Shown here: piece by piece, positions 31,078 to 37,863 of the stretch
Position numbering within the stretch: the stretch's first letter is position 1
Layout: the number at the start of each line of letters is the position of its first letter
DNA from: Chloroflexota bacterium
GTDB taxonomy: Bacteria > Chloroflexota > Anaerolineae > Anaerolineales > VGOW01
Direction: 5' to 3'
DNA: 37,863 bases
Assembly: GCA_016213135.1 (NCBI GenBank)
Contig: JACRBQ010000029.1
Span: forward strand, 1-37,863
Made by a program: the position numbers and the translations under genes
The notes under the pieces: generated by a model
The model's database searches: none
Seen by the model: the letters and a program-made list of their open reading frames with translations, nothing else
What the model was told of the DNA's origin: nothing

Positions 31078-31764
31078 ATGGCTGTTTCAATTGCGATCAA
31101 GGGAATTAAGGAAGGCCTGCTGGTGACGGTGGGCGATGGCGACTGGGCCGAGGCCGGGCCGACTCTGCTGGAGAAGCTGCGCGAGGGGGGCGAGTTTTTT
31201 CGCGGGGCGCGGTTAGTGCTGCAGTTGGGGGGCCGGGCGCTGGGGGCCGCCGAACTGGGCAAGCTGCGAACGTCGCTCGGAGATTTGAATATCCAGTTGT
31301 GGACGGTGCTTTCGGAATCGGCGTTGACCGGGAACGCAGCCAAGGCGCTGGGGCTGGAGACGAGTTTGCCCAAGCCGCCGGCGGTGACGCCCGAACTGCC
31401 GCCCATTGATCCGCTGGAAGACGGCAGCGAGGCAATTCTGGTGCAGCACACGGTGCGGTCGGGCCGTTCGATCAACTTTCCGGGGCACGTGGTGGTGATT
31501 GGCGACGTAAATGCCGGGGCCGAGGTGAGCGCCGGGGGCAATATCGTGGTGTGGGGCCGGGTGCGCGGCACGGTGCAAGCCGGAATAAACGGGAACGCGG
31601 AGGCGGTAATTTGCGCGCTGGACCTGGCCCCCATGCAATTGCGGATCGGCAACGCCATTGCCACCTCGCCCAAGCGGCGCGGCAAGCCCGAACCGGAATT
31701 GGCGCGGGTGAAGGACGGGCAGGTTGTGGCAGAGCGGTGGAAGCCGAATGAGAGAGAGAAATGA
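31078..31764 (+). CDS. minC: Septum site-determining protein MinC
   Basis: A 228-residue inhibitor of FtsZ ring assembly. The N-terminal domain runs from IAIKGIKEGLLVTVGDGDW through LQLGGRALGAAELGKLRTSLGD. The C-terminal beta-helix, which binds MinD, has the clear repeats RSGRSINFPGHVVVIGDVNAGAEVSAGGNIVVWGRVRGTVQAGINGNAEAVICALDL, followed by QLRIGNAIATSPKR. It starts right after the long heptad array, from a promoter with almost no leader. The stop TGA is one base from the minD ATG. Confidence 0.95.
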   Translation: MAVSIAIKGIKEGLLVTVGDGDWAEAGPTLLEKLREGGEFFRGARLVLQLGGRALGAAELGKLRTSLGDLNIQLWTVLSESALTGNAAKALGLETSLPKPPAVTPELPPIDPLEDGSEAILVQHTVRSGRSINFPGHVVVIGDVNAGAEVSAGGNIVVWGRVRGTVQAGINGNAEAVICALDLAPMQLRIGNAIATSPKRRGKPEPELARVKDGQVVAERWKPNEREK

Positions 31765-31765
31765 T

Positions 31766-32566
31766 ATGGGCGCTTTAGTAATTACGGTAACATCGGGCAA
31801 GGGCGGCGTGGGCAAAACGACGACCACGGCCAACATTGCCGCGGCGCTGGCGGCGCAGAATGCCAAGGTGGTGTGCATCGACGGCGACATCGGCCTGCGG
31901 AATTTGGATGTGGTGATGGGGCTGGAAAACCGCATCGTATATGATCTGGTGCACGTGGTGGAAGGCACAGCCAAGCTGCGACAGGCGATGATCAGAGACA
32001 AGCGCCTGCCCCATCTCTACCTCATTCCGGCGGCCCAAACTCGCGACAAGTCGGCAGTCAGCCCGTCGGACATGATCCGCATTTGCGACGAGTTGCGGAC
32101 GGAGTGCGACTACATCATCATCGATTCGCCGGCGGGCATCGAGCGCGGCTTCCGCAATGCGCTGGCGCCGAGCGACAAGGTGCTGATTGTGACCAACCCG
32201 GAGGTGTCGGCGGTGCGCGATGCCGACCGCATCATCGGGCTGGTGGAGAGCGAGCAGAAGGGGCCGCCGTCGCTGATCATCAACCGCATCAAGGCCGACA
32301 TGGTGAAGCGCGGCGACATGCTGAGCATTGACGATGTGCTGGACGTGCTGGCCATTGACCTGATTGGCATCGTACCGGAGGACGAGCAGATTGTGGTGGG
32401 CAGCAATCGCGGCACGCCGGTGGCGCTGGACGAGAAATCGCGCGCCGGGCAGGCCTTCCGCAACATTGCGCGACGGCTGGCGGGCGAGAACTTGCCGCTG
32501 ATGGACCTGGACAAGCAAGACGGCTTCTTAGCCCGACTGGGCAAATTGATCCGGCCCGGAGGTTGA
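31766..32566 (+). CDS. minD: Septum site-determining ATPase MinD
   Basis: A 266-residue ParA/MinD-family ATPase that binds the membrane as a dimer and recruits MinC. The deviant Walker A is SGKGGVGKTTT. Switch I and II regions are IDGDIGLRNLDVVMGLENRIVYDLVHV and YIIIDSPAGIERGF. The C-terminal amphipathic membrane-targeting helix is GFLARLGKLIRPGG. ATG 31766 (MGALVITVTSGKGG) is chosen over an unconserved extension to 31724. The minC-minD and minD-minE joints are both TGATATG, so the three genes are tightly coupled. Confidence 0.97.
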   Translation: MGALVITVTSGKGGVGKTTTTANIAAALAAQNAKVVCIDGDIGLRNLDVVMGLENRIVYDLVHVVEGTAKLRQAMIRDKRLPHLYLIPAAQTRDKSAVSPSDMIRICDELRTECDYIIIDSPAGIERGFRNALAPSDKVLIVTNPEVSAVRDADRIIGLVESEQKGPPSLIINRIKADMVKRGDMLSIDDVLDVLAIDLIGIVPEDEQIVVGSNRGTPVALDEKSRAGQAFRNIARRLAGENLPLMDLDKQDGFLARLGKLIRPGG

Positions 32567-32567
32567 T

Positions 32568-32834
32568 ATGAACAACCTATTTAACCGCCTCACTGGCAGG
32601 CAACCCCCCAGCAGGCAAGTCGCAAAAGATCGGCTGAAGCTGGTGCTGATCCACGACCGCACCGACGTGTCGCCGGCAGTGCTGGAACAGTTGAAGGACG
32701 AGTTGATTGCCGTCATCTCCAAATTTGTGGATATTGACCGCGACGGCGTGGACATCAAGCTGACGCAGGAGCAAACCGAAAGCCGCCTCGTGGCCGATAT
32801 TCCCCTGCTCAAAAGCCCTCGCCGCCGACGCTAA
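32568..32834 (+). CDS. minE: Cell division topological specificity factor MinE
   Basis: An 88-residue protein that stimulates MinD ATPase and drives Min oscillation. The anti-MinCD region is KDRLKLVLIHDRTDVSPAVLEQLKDELIAVISKFVDID, and the dimerisation strand DGVDIKLTQEQTESRLVADIPLL follows. The N-terminal stretch MNNLFNRLTG is the usual membrane-binding helix. One base after the minD stop; one base before the rodA ATG. Confidence 0.95.
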   Translation: MNNLFNRLTGRQPPSRQVAKDRLKLVLIHDRTDVSPAVLEQLKDELIAVISKFVDIDRDGVDIKLTQEQTESRLVADIPLLKSPRRRR

Positions 32835-32835
32835 A

Positions 32836-33951
32836 ATGACCGCGATCCTGCATACGCAACAACGCCGCCTGTGGCAGTATTTTGATATTTGGCTGCTGGC
32901 GCTGGTGGCGCTGCTCAGCATCTTCGGCATCGCCATGATCCGCTCGGCTACTTTTGAAAGCCCGGAGCTGGCCGCGCTGCCATTGGTGCAGATCCGCTGG
33001 GCGGTGCTGGGGCTGGCGGTGGTGTTTGTGGTGGCCGCCATCGATTACCGCTACTGGCAGCCGCTCTCGCGCCCGATGTACTTCTTCATTTTGGCCGCGC
33101 TGGCCTGGGTGTTCATCGTGGGCGAAGTGCTGTATGGCGCGCAACGCTGGGCGAACTTCTTCGGCCTGTTCTTCATCCAGCCGTCCGAGTTGGCAAAGAT
33201 TGGCACGATTCTGTGGACGGCCGACTACTTCAGCCGCAACCGGGAGAAGATCAAGGAATTCAAGTGGGTGCTGGCCTCGGCGGCCTACTCGGGCATCCCG
33301 GCGGCGCTGGTGATTGCCCAACCCGACCTGAGCACGGCTATCATCATCGGGGTGATCTGGTTTGCGCTGTTGTTCGCGGCGGGGCTGAAATGGCGGCACA
33401 TTGCCATCTTTGTCGGCGCCGGCATACTGGCCGTGCCCGCCGCGTGGCTGGCGCTGGCCGACTATCAAAAGCAGCGCATCATTCAATTCATCAACCCGTC
33501 GCTGGACCCGGGGTCGTATTACAACATCCGGCAGGCGCTCATTAGCATCGGCTCGGGCGGCTGGTTCGGGCAGGGGTACAATCACGCGTCGCAGATCAGC
33601 GGGCGCTTCTTGAAAGTGCGCCACACCGATTTCATCTTCTCGGCGCTATCGTCGGAGTTCGGATTCATCGGGTCGATGCTGGTCATCATCGCCATGGCGC
33701 TGATCATCGTGCGCATCCTGCGCGTGGCCCGCATGACCACCGACCCGTTCGGCGGGCTGGTGTGTTACGGGGTGGCGGCCATGCTGTTCTACCAGGCCTT
33801 TTTCAACATCGGCATGAACATGAATTTGCTGCCGGTGACGGGCCTGCCGCTGCCGTTTCTGAGCTACGGCGGCAGTTCGCTGCTCACCTTCATGTTTGCC
33901 ATTGGGTTGGTGGAAAGCGTGGCCCTGCGCCACAGGCTAATGGAGCATTGA
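32836..33951 (+). CDS. rodA: Rod-shape peptidoglycan polymerase RodA (SEDS family)
   Basis: A 371-residue membrane glycosyltransferase that polymerises lipid II for sidewall growth with PBP2. About ten membrane helices are seen. SEDS signatures: YGAQRWANFFGLFFIQPSELAKIG, AQPDLSTAIIIGVIW, the large loop QKQRIIQFINPSLDPGSYYNIRQALISIGSGGWFGQG, and the end FFNIGMNMNLLPVTGLPLPFLSYGGSSLLTFM. RodA rather than FtsW is chosen because of mreBCD-mrdA nearby and the PVTGLPLPF motif. Last gene of the plus-strand cluster. Confidence 0.93.
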   Translation: MTAILHTQQRRLWQYFDIWLLALVALLSIFGIAMIRSATFESPELAALPLVQIRWAVLGLAVVFVVAAIDYRYWQPLSRPMYFFILAALAWVFIVGEVLYGAQRWANFFGLFFIQPSELAKIGTILWTADYFSRNREKIKEFKWVLASAAYSGIPAALVIAQPDLSTAIIIGVIWFALLFAAGLKWRHIAIFVGAGILAVPAAWLALADYQKQRIIQFINPSLDPGSYYNIRQALISIGSGGWFGQGYNHASQISGRFLKVRHTDFIFSALSSEFGFIGSMLVIIAMALIIVRILRVARMTTDPFGGLVCYGVAAMLFYQAFFNIGMNMNLLPVTGLPLPFLSYGGSSLLTFMFAIGLVESVALRHRLMEH

Positions 33952-34033
33952 GGCTGCCAGGTTGAAGCAACAATTGGCGATGCTCGGCTGGCACTCGCCG
34001 GTCTGCCACCACCCGCGACACATGCTGAACGCA

Positions 34034-34067
34034 CAAAAAAAGGGGCAGGCCTGAGAGCCTGCCCCTT
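34034..34067 (-). terminator. Intrinsic terminator for the minus-strand genes 34097-37355
   Basis: An 11-bp perfect stem pairs AAGGGGCAGGC (34040-34050) with GCCTGCCCCTT (34057-34067), with a 6-nt loop. The A run at 34034-34040 on the plus strand becomes a U run after the hairpin for leftward transcripts. For rightward transcripts (rodA) there is no T run, so it is directional. Confidence 0.85.
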
Positions 34068-34096
34068 GAGGGGTTGCGACGCGCCACGGCGGCAAC

Positions 34097-34432
34097 TCAG
34101 TTGCCGGTGGAGCGCATGAGGCGTGCGAGGAGCAGCGACATATGCTCCTTGCTCACGTCGAGATACGGGCTGAACGTGGTGGAGGTGGCGCCGTTGGTGA
34201 CGCCCAATCCGCAGATGCGGTTGACATCGTCCTGCTGCTGTTGCGTCAGCAACGAAATATCCTCCCACCCCTCCGGCGGGCCGCTGCTAATGGCGGCTTC
34301 GCTGCCGGTGGCCACCGCGTAGGCCCGGGCCATGTAATAGGCCATGTCGACCCGGGTGATGCTGGCATACGGGCTGAAGATAGTGCCGGTCAACGGCGGC
34401 AAGATGGCGCCGAGCGCGACGCTGCGGGACAC
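34097..34432 (-). CDS. SLH-domain remnant or small SLH protein
   Basis: A 111-residue frame starting with GTG 34432. It contains the ends of two S-layer homology repeats: GTIFSPYASITRVDMAYYMARAYAVATG and TTFSPYLDVSKEHMSLLLARLM, with the intervening WEDISLLTQQQQDDVNRICGLGVTNG. SLH repeats bind secondary cell-wall polymers. There is no signal peptide and the frame is closed by a TGA about 60 nt further upstream, so this looks like the C-terminal remainder of a larger SLH protein. It is 19 bp downstream of the small membrane protein gene and followed by the terminator at 34034-34067. Confidence 0.55.
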   Translation of the reverse strand: MSRSVALGAILPPLTGTIFSPYASITRVDMAYYMARAYAVATGSEAAISSGPPEGWEDISLLTQQQQDDVNRICGLGVTNGATSTTFSPYLDVSKEHMSLLLARLMRSTGN

Positions 34433-34451
34433 CGCTTCGGCTCGGACGGAG

Positions 34452-34742
34452 TTACTTCCCCCGCTTCTCTCGCCGCCCCGCCGCCCCCATCACCGCAAAC
34501 GCCGCCGCTAGCAGCGCCCACAGGGCGCGCTCCCACACCGTGCCGGCGCTGCCCAGCAGCCCCAGGCAAAACAACAGCAGCCCAAAGTGATGAGCCAGTT
34601 GGTACGGGCGCCCGGCCCACACCTCGCGCCACTTGCGCCCGCTGCGCGCCCGCCAATAGTCGGCCAGGCTCAGCGCGGCCAGGTTCAGCGCCAGCCCGCT
34701 CACCCACAACGCCCCGATGCCCACGCCCGCCCAGTCAATCAT
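34452..34742 (-). CDS. Small membrane protein
   Basis: 96 residues from ATG 34742, with two to three membrane segments: IDWAGVGIGALWVSGLALNLAALSLADYW, then HHFGLLLFCLGLLGSAG and ERALWALLAAAFAVMG, ending in Arg/Lys. The ATG overlaps the stop of the upstream glycoside-hydrolase-like gene (ATGA). No family is recognised. Its context suggests an accessory of the surface-glycan genes. Confidence 0.6.
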   Translation of the reverse strand: MIDWAGVGIGALWVSGLALNLAALSLADYWRARSGRKWREVWAGRPYQLAHHFGLLLFCLGLLGSAGTVWERALWALLAAAFAVMGAAGRREKRGK

Positions 34743-35893
34743 CGTCTCACCGTGGCAGCCACATACTGCCGATAAGCTAACCCCAGCGGCGTGAGTCCGT
34801 TGTGGCGCGCGTCGACCAGATCGCCGGTGGGATACAGCGGGTCGGCCAGGCTGAACCACGCCCACTGCTGCACCAACCGCCCCCCGTCCGAGGCCAGGCC
34901 AATGGCCGGGTCGCGCGCCGAAAGTAAAAAGTCAAACGTTGCGGTCATAAAGCGCCCCACCCGTTCCGGGCCAAAGCCGTAATCGGGCGGCATCAAAATT
35001 CCAAACTCGGTGATCGCCAGCGGGCGGTCGCCGTACCCCCGGTCGGCCATCCAACGACGAAAGGTAAGTATTTGCCATTTGAATGATTCTACGTTGTCGT
35101 GATCGTCCACCGGCAGCAACCACCCGGCGGCCACATCCTGCCCCGGTGGAATGTCCACGCCCCAACTGCCCCGCTCCTCGCGCAGCACAAAGGCGTGCAT
35201 CGTCCACACCTCGGCGGGCAGCGGCGCGCCGTAACGCGCGCGGTATTCATCAAGCCACGCATCCAAATATGCCAGCCGCAGCGGGCTGGCCTGCGTAATG
35301 CCGCCCGGCCCCACCCGCGCCGTGGGGTCGGCGCGCTTGAGCGCGGCATAGGCCTGATGATACAGATACGCCGCACACGCCGGATACACCCCGTCCTGCC
35401 AGATCACGTCCGGCTCGTTGCCCACAATCCACACCTGCCCCGGCAGGCGGGCGGCTTCGGCGGCGAACATGGTAACGGGCGGATCCAAGCGCCCCCCCGT
35501 CATGCGGATCATCTGCCAGTAATCGCCCGTGGACGGCGCGGGCGAGCGCACGCTCCAGTCGTACCACCAACCCGCGCCCAAACGCGGCAGCCAGGCGGGC
35601 ACATCCAACCGTGTGGACATGCCCGCCCCGAACCGCCAGCTCTCCGGCGAGGTGACCGCCGCGAGATCAAAAACGTCCGCCGGGGCAGCGGACGCAGAGG
35701 GCGCACCGGCGGTCCCCGGCGCGCCCGGCACCACCAGGGTGGACTGAGCCTGCGCCCGGGCCGAAGGTTGGGTAATTGAGCATGGATAGTAAACAGGAAA
35801 TTGGGAAAGCAGGTGATGCGCCAGCCCCCCGGCCAGCAACACACTGGCGGCCAGCCGCGCCGCCAACCACCGCCGCCCAGCCTTAACGGTCAC
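34739..35893 (-). CDS. Membrane-anchored GH clan A-like glycosidase
   Basis: A 384-residue protein: an N-terminal signal anchor (residues 9-30), an Ala/Pro/Ser-rich linker (40-72), then a TIM-barrel-like domain. WIVGNEPDVIW gives the NEP motif with Glu160 as probable acid/base, and AITEFGIL gives Glu296 as probable nucleophile, the layout of clan GH-A enzymes such as GH39 and related families. Trp/Tyr-rich stretches (GAGWWYDWSV, AWFSLAD) fit a sugar cleft. The gene overlaps the DUF2723 gene upstream by 11 bp and the small membrane protein gene downstream by 4 bp. The substrate is unknown. Confidence 0.65.
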   Translation of the reverse strand: MTVKAGRRWLAARLAASVLLAGGLAHHLLSQFPVYYPCSITQPSARAQAQSTLVVPGAPGTAGAPSASAAPADVFDLAAVTSPESWRFGAGMSTRLDVPAWLPRLGAGWWYDWSVRSPAPSTGDYWQMIRMTGGRLDPPVTMFAAEAARLPGQVWIVGNEPDVIWQDGVYPACAAYLYHQAYAALKRADPTARVGPGGITQASPLRLAYLDAWLDEYRARYGAPLPAEVWTMHAFVLREERGSWGVDIPPGQDVAAGWLLPVDDHDNVESFKWQILTFRRWMADRGYGDRPLAITEFGILMPPDYGFGPERVGRFMTATFDFLLSARDPAIGLASDGGRLVQQWAWFSLADPLYPTGDLVDARHNGLTPLGLAYRQYVAATVRR

Positions 35894-37355
35894 AATTCAG
35901 AACAGCGGCGCTATCCAGCACCGTGCGGCACACCGGCCCGCCGTTCAACGCCGCCAGCGACGAGGCCACGTTCGCCGCGCCGCCCGCAGGCAATTGCAGG
36001 TTCGGATACGTCCAGCGCAACGACTCGCGATACCAGTCGAAACCGAGCAAGCTCTCCACCACGATCGTCACATCGCGGCGCGACTGCGCCGCTTCGCGCT
36101 CGTACCACAGCGCAAACGTGTCGCGGTCTTCCGCCGTCACAATGATGGCTCCCGGCGGCGCGGCGCGCAACACCGCTTCGCCGTAGGCCTCTGCCTCGCG
36201 GTTCCGCGAGGCGTCGGCGCCGGCCATGGCCGGGATGGCGTTGGCGAATGTAGCCAGCACTAGCGCCGCCACCGCCACCGGCTGCCACCACGGGTTTGCC
36301 ACGCGGAGGACATCCAGCACCGCCGCAACACCCCACCCCATCCAAATCGCAAAGGCCACAAACGACGGAATCAAGTAGGCATCCGAATCGGCGGTGTTGT
36401 AGCCAACGGCGAACGCGGCAAACGAGGCAAACACCCACAGCAGCGCCCACTGCGCCGACTGTGGCCGACTGTTCACGGCAATCAGGCCGGCCAGTGCCAA
36501 CAGCAGCCCGATAATCCCAAACTGCCCCAACAGCATGGCGGCCAGCGCCCGCAAGCGCGGCAGCACAAACGCGCCACTAGTGAAGAGCAGCCCATGATAC
36601 GGCCCGCCGCTGATGACCCACCACAAGCCTGCCGGGCGCGCCGCGTTGCCCCAGTTGATAGGCGGATGCCCGCTGGCCCACAGCGGCAAGAGCAGATACA
36701 GCGCCGCCCCGCCCGCCAGCCCGGCCGCAGCCCACAGCAACCGCCAGGGCCGCCCCTGCCCGTTGCCCACCGCATAGACCAGCCCCACCGGAATCAACAG
36801 TGCCGACGTGAGATGGTTGGCGAGGGCCACCCCGGTCACCAATCCCCACAGCCCAAACGCCCGCGCTGGGGGCGCACGCCTTCCCCAGATGGGCAGCGCG
36901 CGCAAACTCAGCGCCGCCAGCAGCGCGTGCAAAGCGTACACCTCGGTAATCACCGCTTGCGACCACAACAACGGTGACAGGCCCAGGGCAAACCCGGCCA
37001 GCATGCCGGCGGCCTGCGTCAGGCCGCGCTTGCCGGGATACCCCAGCCGCACCACGTCGGCCACCACCGCAGCAGCCAGCGCGCTGCACACTGCCGAAAG
37101 AGTGTTGGCCCGCAGCGCCGGGCTGCCCACGGGCACGGCTAGCGCCAGTCGCAGCAGAAGGAGATAGGCCGGATAGCCCGTGGGATGCGCCACCCCGCCG
37201 CCGGCCGCCGCTGCGATCAGGTCGCCCCCGTCGGCCCCATGATGGAGCCACGTGAGACCGGGAGCCAGTGTAACGCCGTATATCGCTAACAACGCCCCGG
37301 CCACCACCAGCGCGGGCACCCAGCGTCTCAGAGCGCCCGCCCTTTGGGTGATCAA
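35883..37355 (-). CDS. DUF2723-type membrane protein (second copy)
   Basis: A 490-residue membrane protein with about 11 helices. It has the same motifs as the larger protein at 27854-30850: TLAPGLTWLHHGADGGDLIAAA, GGVAHPTGYPAYLLLLRLALAVPVGSPALRANTLSAV, then TEVYALHALLAAL and ALANHLTSALLIP. The loop residues and HP(T/S)GYP motif resemble GT-C enzymes (TMEM260 group). The C-terminal soluble region is short (about 380-490) and lacks the beta modules. The start is TTG 37355; an in-frame TAG lies 21 bp further up and no ATG is available. It leads a minus-strand operon with the glycosidase-like gene. Confidence 0.82.
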   Translation of the reverse strand: MITQRAGALRRWVPALVVAGALLAIYGVTLAPGLTWLHHGADGGDLIAAAAGGGVAHPTGYPAYLLLLRLALAVPVGSPALRANTLSAVCSALAAAVVADVVRLGYPGKRGLTQAAGMLAGFALGLSPLLWSQAVITEVYALHALLAALSLRALPIWGRRAPPARAFGLWGLVTGVALANHLTSALLIPVGLVYAVGNGQGRPWRLLWAAAGLAGGAALYLLLPLWASGHPPINWGNAARPAGLWWVISGGPYHGLLFTSGAFVLPRLRALAAMLLGQFGIIGLLLALAGLIAVNSRPQSAQWALLWVFASFAAFAVGYNTADSDAYLIPSFVAFAIWMGWGVAAVLDVLRVANPWWQPVAVAALVLATFANAIPAMAGADASRNREAEAYGEAVLRAAPPGAIIVTAEDRDTFALWYEREAAQSRRDVTIVVESLLGFDWYRESLRWTYPNLQLPAGGAANVASSLAALNGGPVCRTVLDSAAVLNCDR

Positions 37356-37463
37356 GGTGTCAGCACTTCCTCGCTACCGATCCCAATCTGTGGAGACAGG
37401 ATCATGCAGGCGGGGGGTGCGGGTCGGCGCAGATCGCTTCAGCAGACACCGTGCTGACAACCG

Positions 37464-37739
37464 CTACTTGTGCCCCAGCGCAAACGTCACGTTGCCGAAG
37501 CGCACGTTGGTGCAGACCATCTTGGTCGTGGCATCGTAACGGGTGCGCAATAGCACCCAGCGGTTGATGAGCTTGCTGTTGTCGAAGTAATAGATGACCG
37601 CCTTCGAGTCGGTGGTGGAGAAGCACACTTGCGCGCTGGCTGGCAGATAGCCGGGCGGCAGGCCGGAGAAGGTGACAGCATCGCTGAAGGTAATGCCTTT
37701 CGGCGGGAGCGGGATATCTCTCAGAGGTTGTTTTGAAAT
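37464..37739 (-). pseudogene. 3' fragment of a secreted protein gene
   Basis: The minus-strand frame from 37739 to the TAG at 37466-37464 is open and coding-like (GITFSDAVTFSGLPPGYLPA, VCFSTTDSKAVIYYFDNSKL, VCTNVRFGNVTFALGHK), a beta-rich C-terminal domain. There is no ATG, GTG or TTG near its 5' end, and an in-frame TGA lies at 37742-37740, inside AT-rich DNA. It is therefore most likely the broken end of a larger gene. No family is recognised. Confidence 0.45.
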
Positions 37740-37863
37740 TCAGTCGTGATAGTTTTTGATAGCACTTATTTAGCTGTCAACCATGATTTTTGCTGATGTT
37801 ACTGACCGTTTCTACTTTTCATTTTTTCATTTCAATCGTTCAAAGCCGATCGCCATACGGACT
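37724..37863. other. AT-rich segment, possible end of a mobile element
   Basis: From about 37724 the base composition changes abruptly from GC-rich to AT-rich and stays so for most of the remaining 140 bp. The boundary sequence GAGGTTGTTTTGAAATT resembles ends of some IS5-type insertion sequences, but this is from memory and not checked. A plus-strand frame from ATG 37783 is open to the edge (27 codons), and a minus-strand frame ends TGA at 37829-37827. No transposase motif can be seen. Confidence 0.3.

Noticed and set aside
34034..34067. Terminator for rodA on the plus strand
   Set aside because: The U run follows the hairpin only in the leftward direction; on the plus strand the hairpin is followed by GAGGGG.
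35099..35779. A 226-codon plus-strand frame over the glycosidase-like gene
   Set aside because: Arg/His/Pro-rich shadow frame; the minus-strand frame has NEP and TEFG motifs and operon overlaps.
37349..37460. tRNA or small RNA gene in the gap right of the second DUF2723 gene
   Set aside because: Only a distant 9-bp inverted repeat is present; no cloverleaf, promoter or terminator could be found.

Overview
The window is GC-rich, gene-dense bacterial DNA and looks like a chromosomal piece of a Chloroflexota (Anaerolineae-like) bacterium. This rests on the mix of mre/min/rodA genes, a T-box-controlled valS, DUF2723-type membrane proteins with Chloroflexota-style beta modules, an SLH remnant, likely leaderless genes and an abundance of short 7-nt tandem repeats. 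It is an inference from gene content; there is no rRNA or other marker gene in the window. No tRNA, rRNA or CRISPR array was found.

Layout. (1) 1-6441, minus strand: a tightly overlapping operon for a surface glycan or lipid-linked oligosaccharide. In transcription order it holds a B12-type radical SAM enzyme, two SAM methyltransferases, a flippase, a nucleoside phosphorylase, a glycosyltransferase and a membrane protein cut by the left edge. (2) 6520-6977: a VOC-family gene with its own promoter and an operator-like palindrome. (3) 6975-13846, plus strand: extended -10 promoter, valine T-box leader, terminator, palindromic repeat, valS, methyltransferase, GT-C-like membrane protein, zinc-ribbon membrane protein and scpA. 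(4) 13758-18716: a VWA lipoprotein plus a VanZ-like gene (minus), a 676-residue membrane protein of unknown function (plus) and a DUF4349 lipoprotein (minus). The two lipoprotein genes share a threefold 11-bp direct repeat upstream. (5) 18740-23078, minus: tilS, an EamA exporter, a ModE-type regulator, modA and modB, with no modC in the window. (6) 23085-33951, plus: a cell-shape and division cluster, mreB-mreC-mreD-mrdA, a DUF2723 membrane protein, then minC-minD-minE-rodA. (7) 34034-37355, minus: a second DUF2723 protein, a GH-A-like extracellular protein, a small membrane protein, an SLH remnant and a terminator. (8) 37464-37863: a coding fragment abutting an AT-rich segment that may be the end of a mobile element.

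The most striking feature is a set of short tandem arrays with a strict 7-nt period but many different unit sequences. They lie between genes and also in frame inside conserved genes: the radical SAM enzyme, valS, the DUF2723 gene and the signal peptide of modA. They resemble the short tandemly repeated repetitive (STRR) heptanucleotide repeats known from filamentous cyanobacteria. A second, palindromic family (CCCCTCTCCC...GGGAGAGGGG) lies between the T-box terminator and the valS start and again inside valS. Together they show a genome shaped by repeat expansion, with linkers and even a signal peptide apparently built from repeats.
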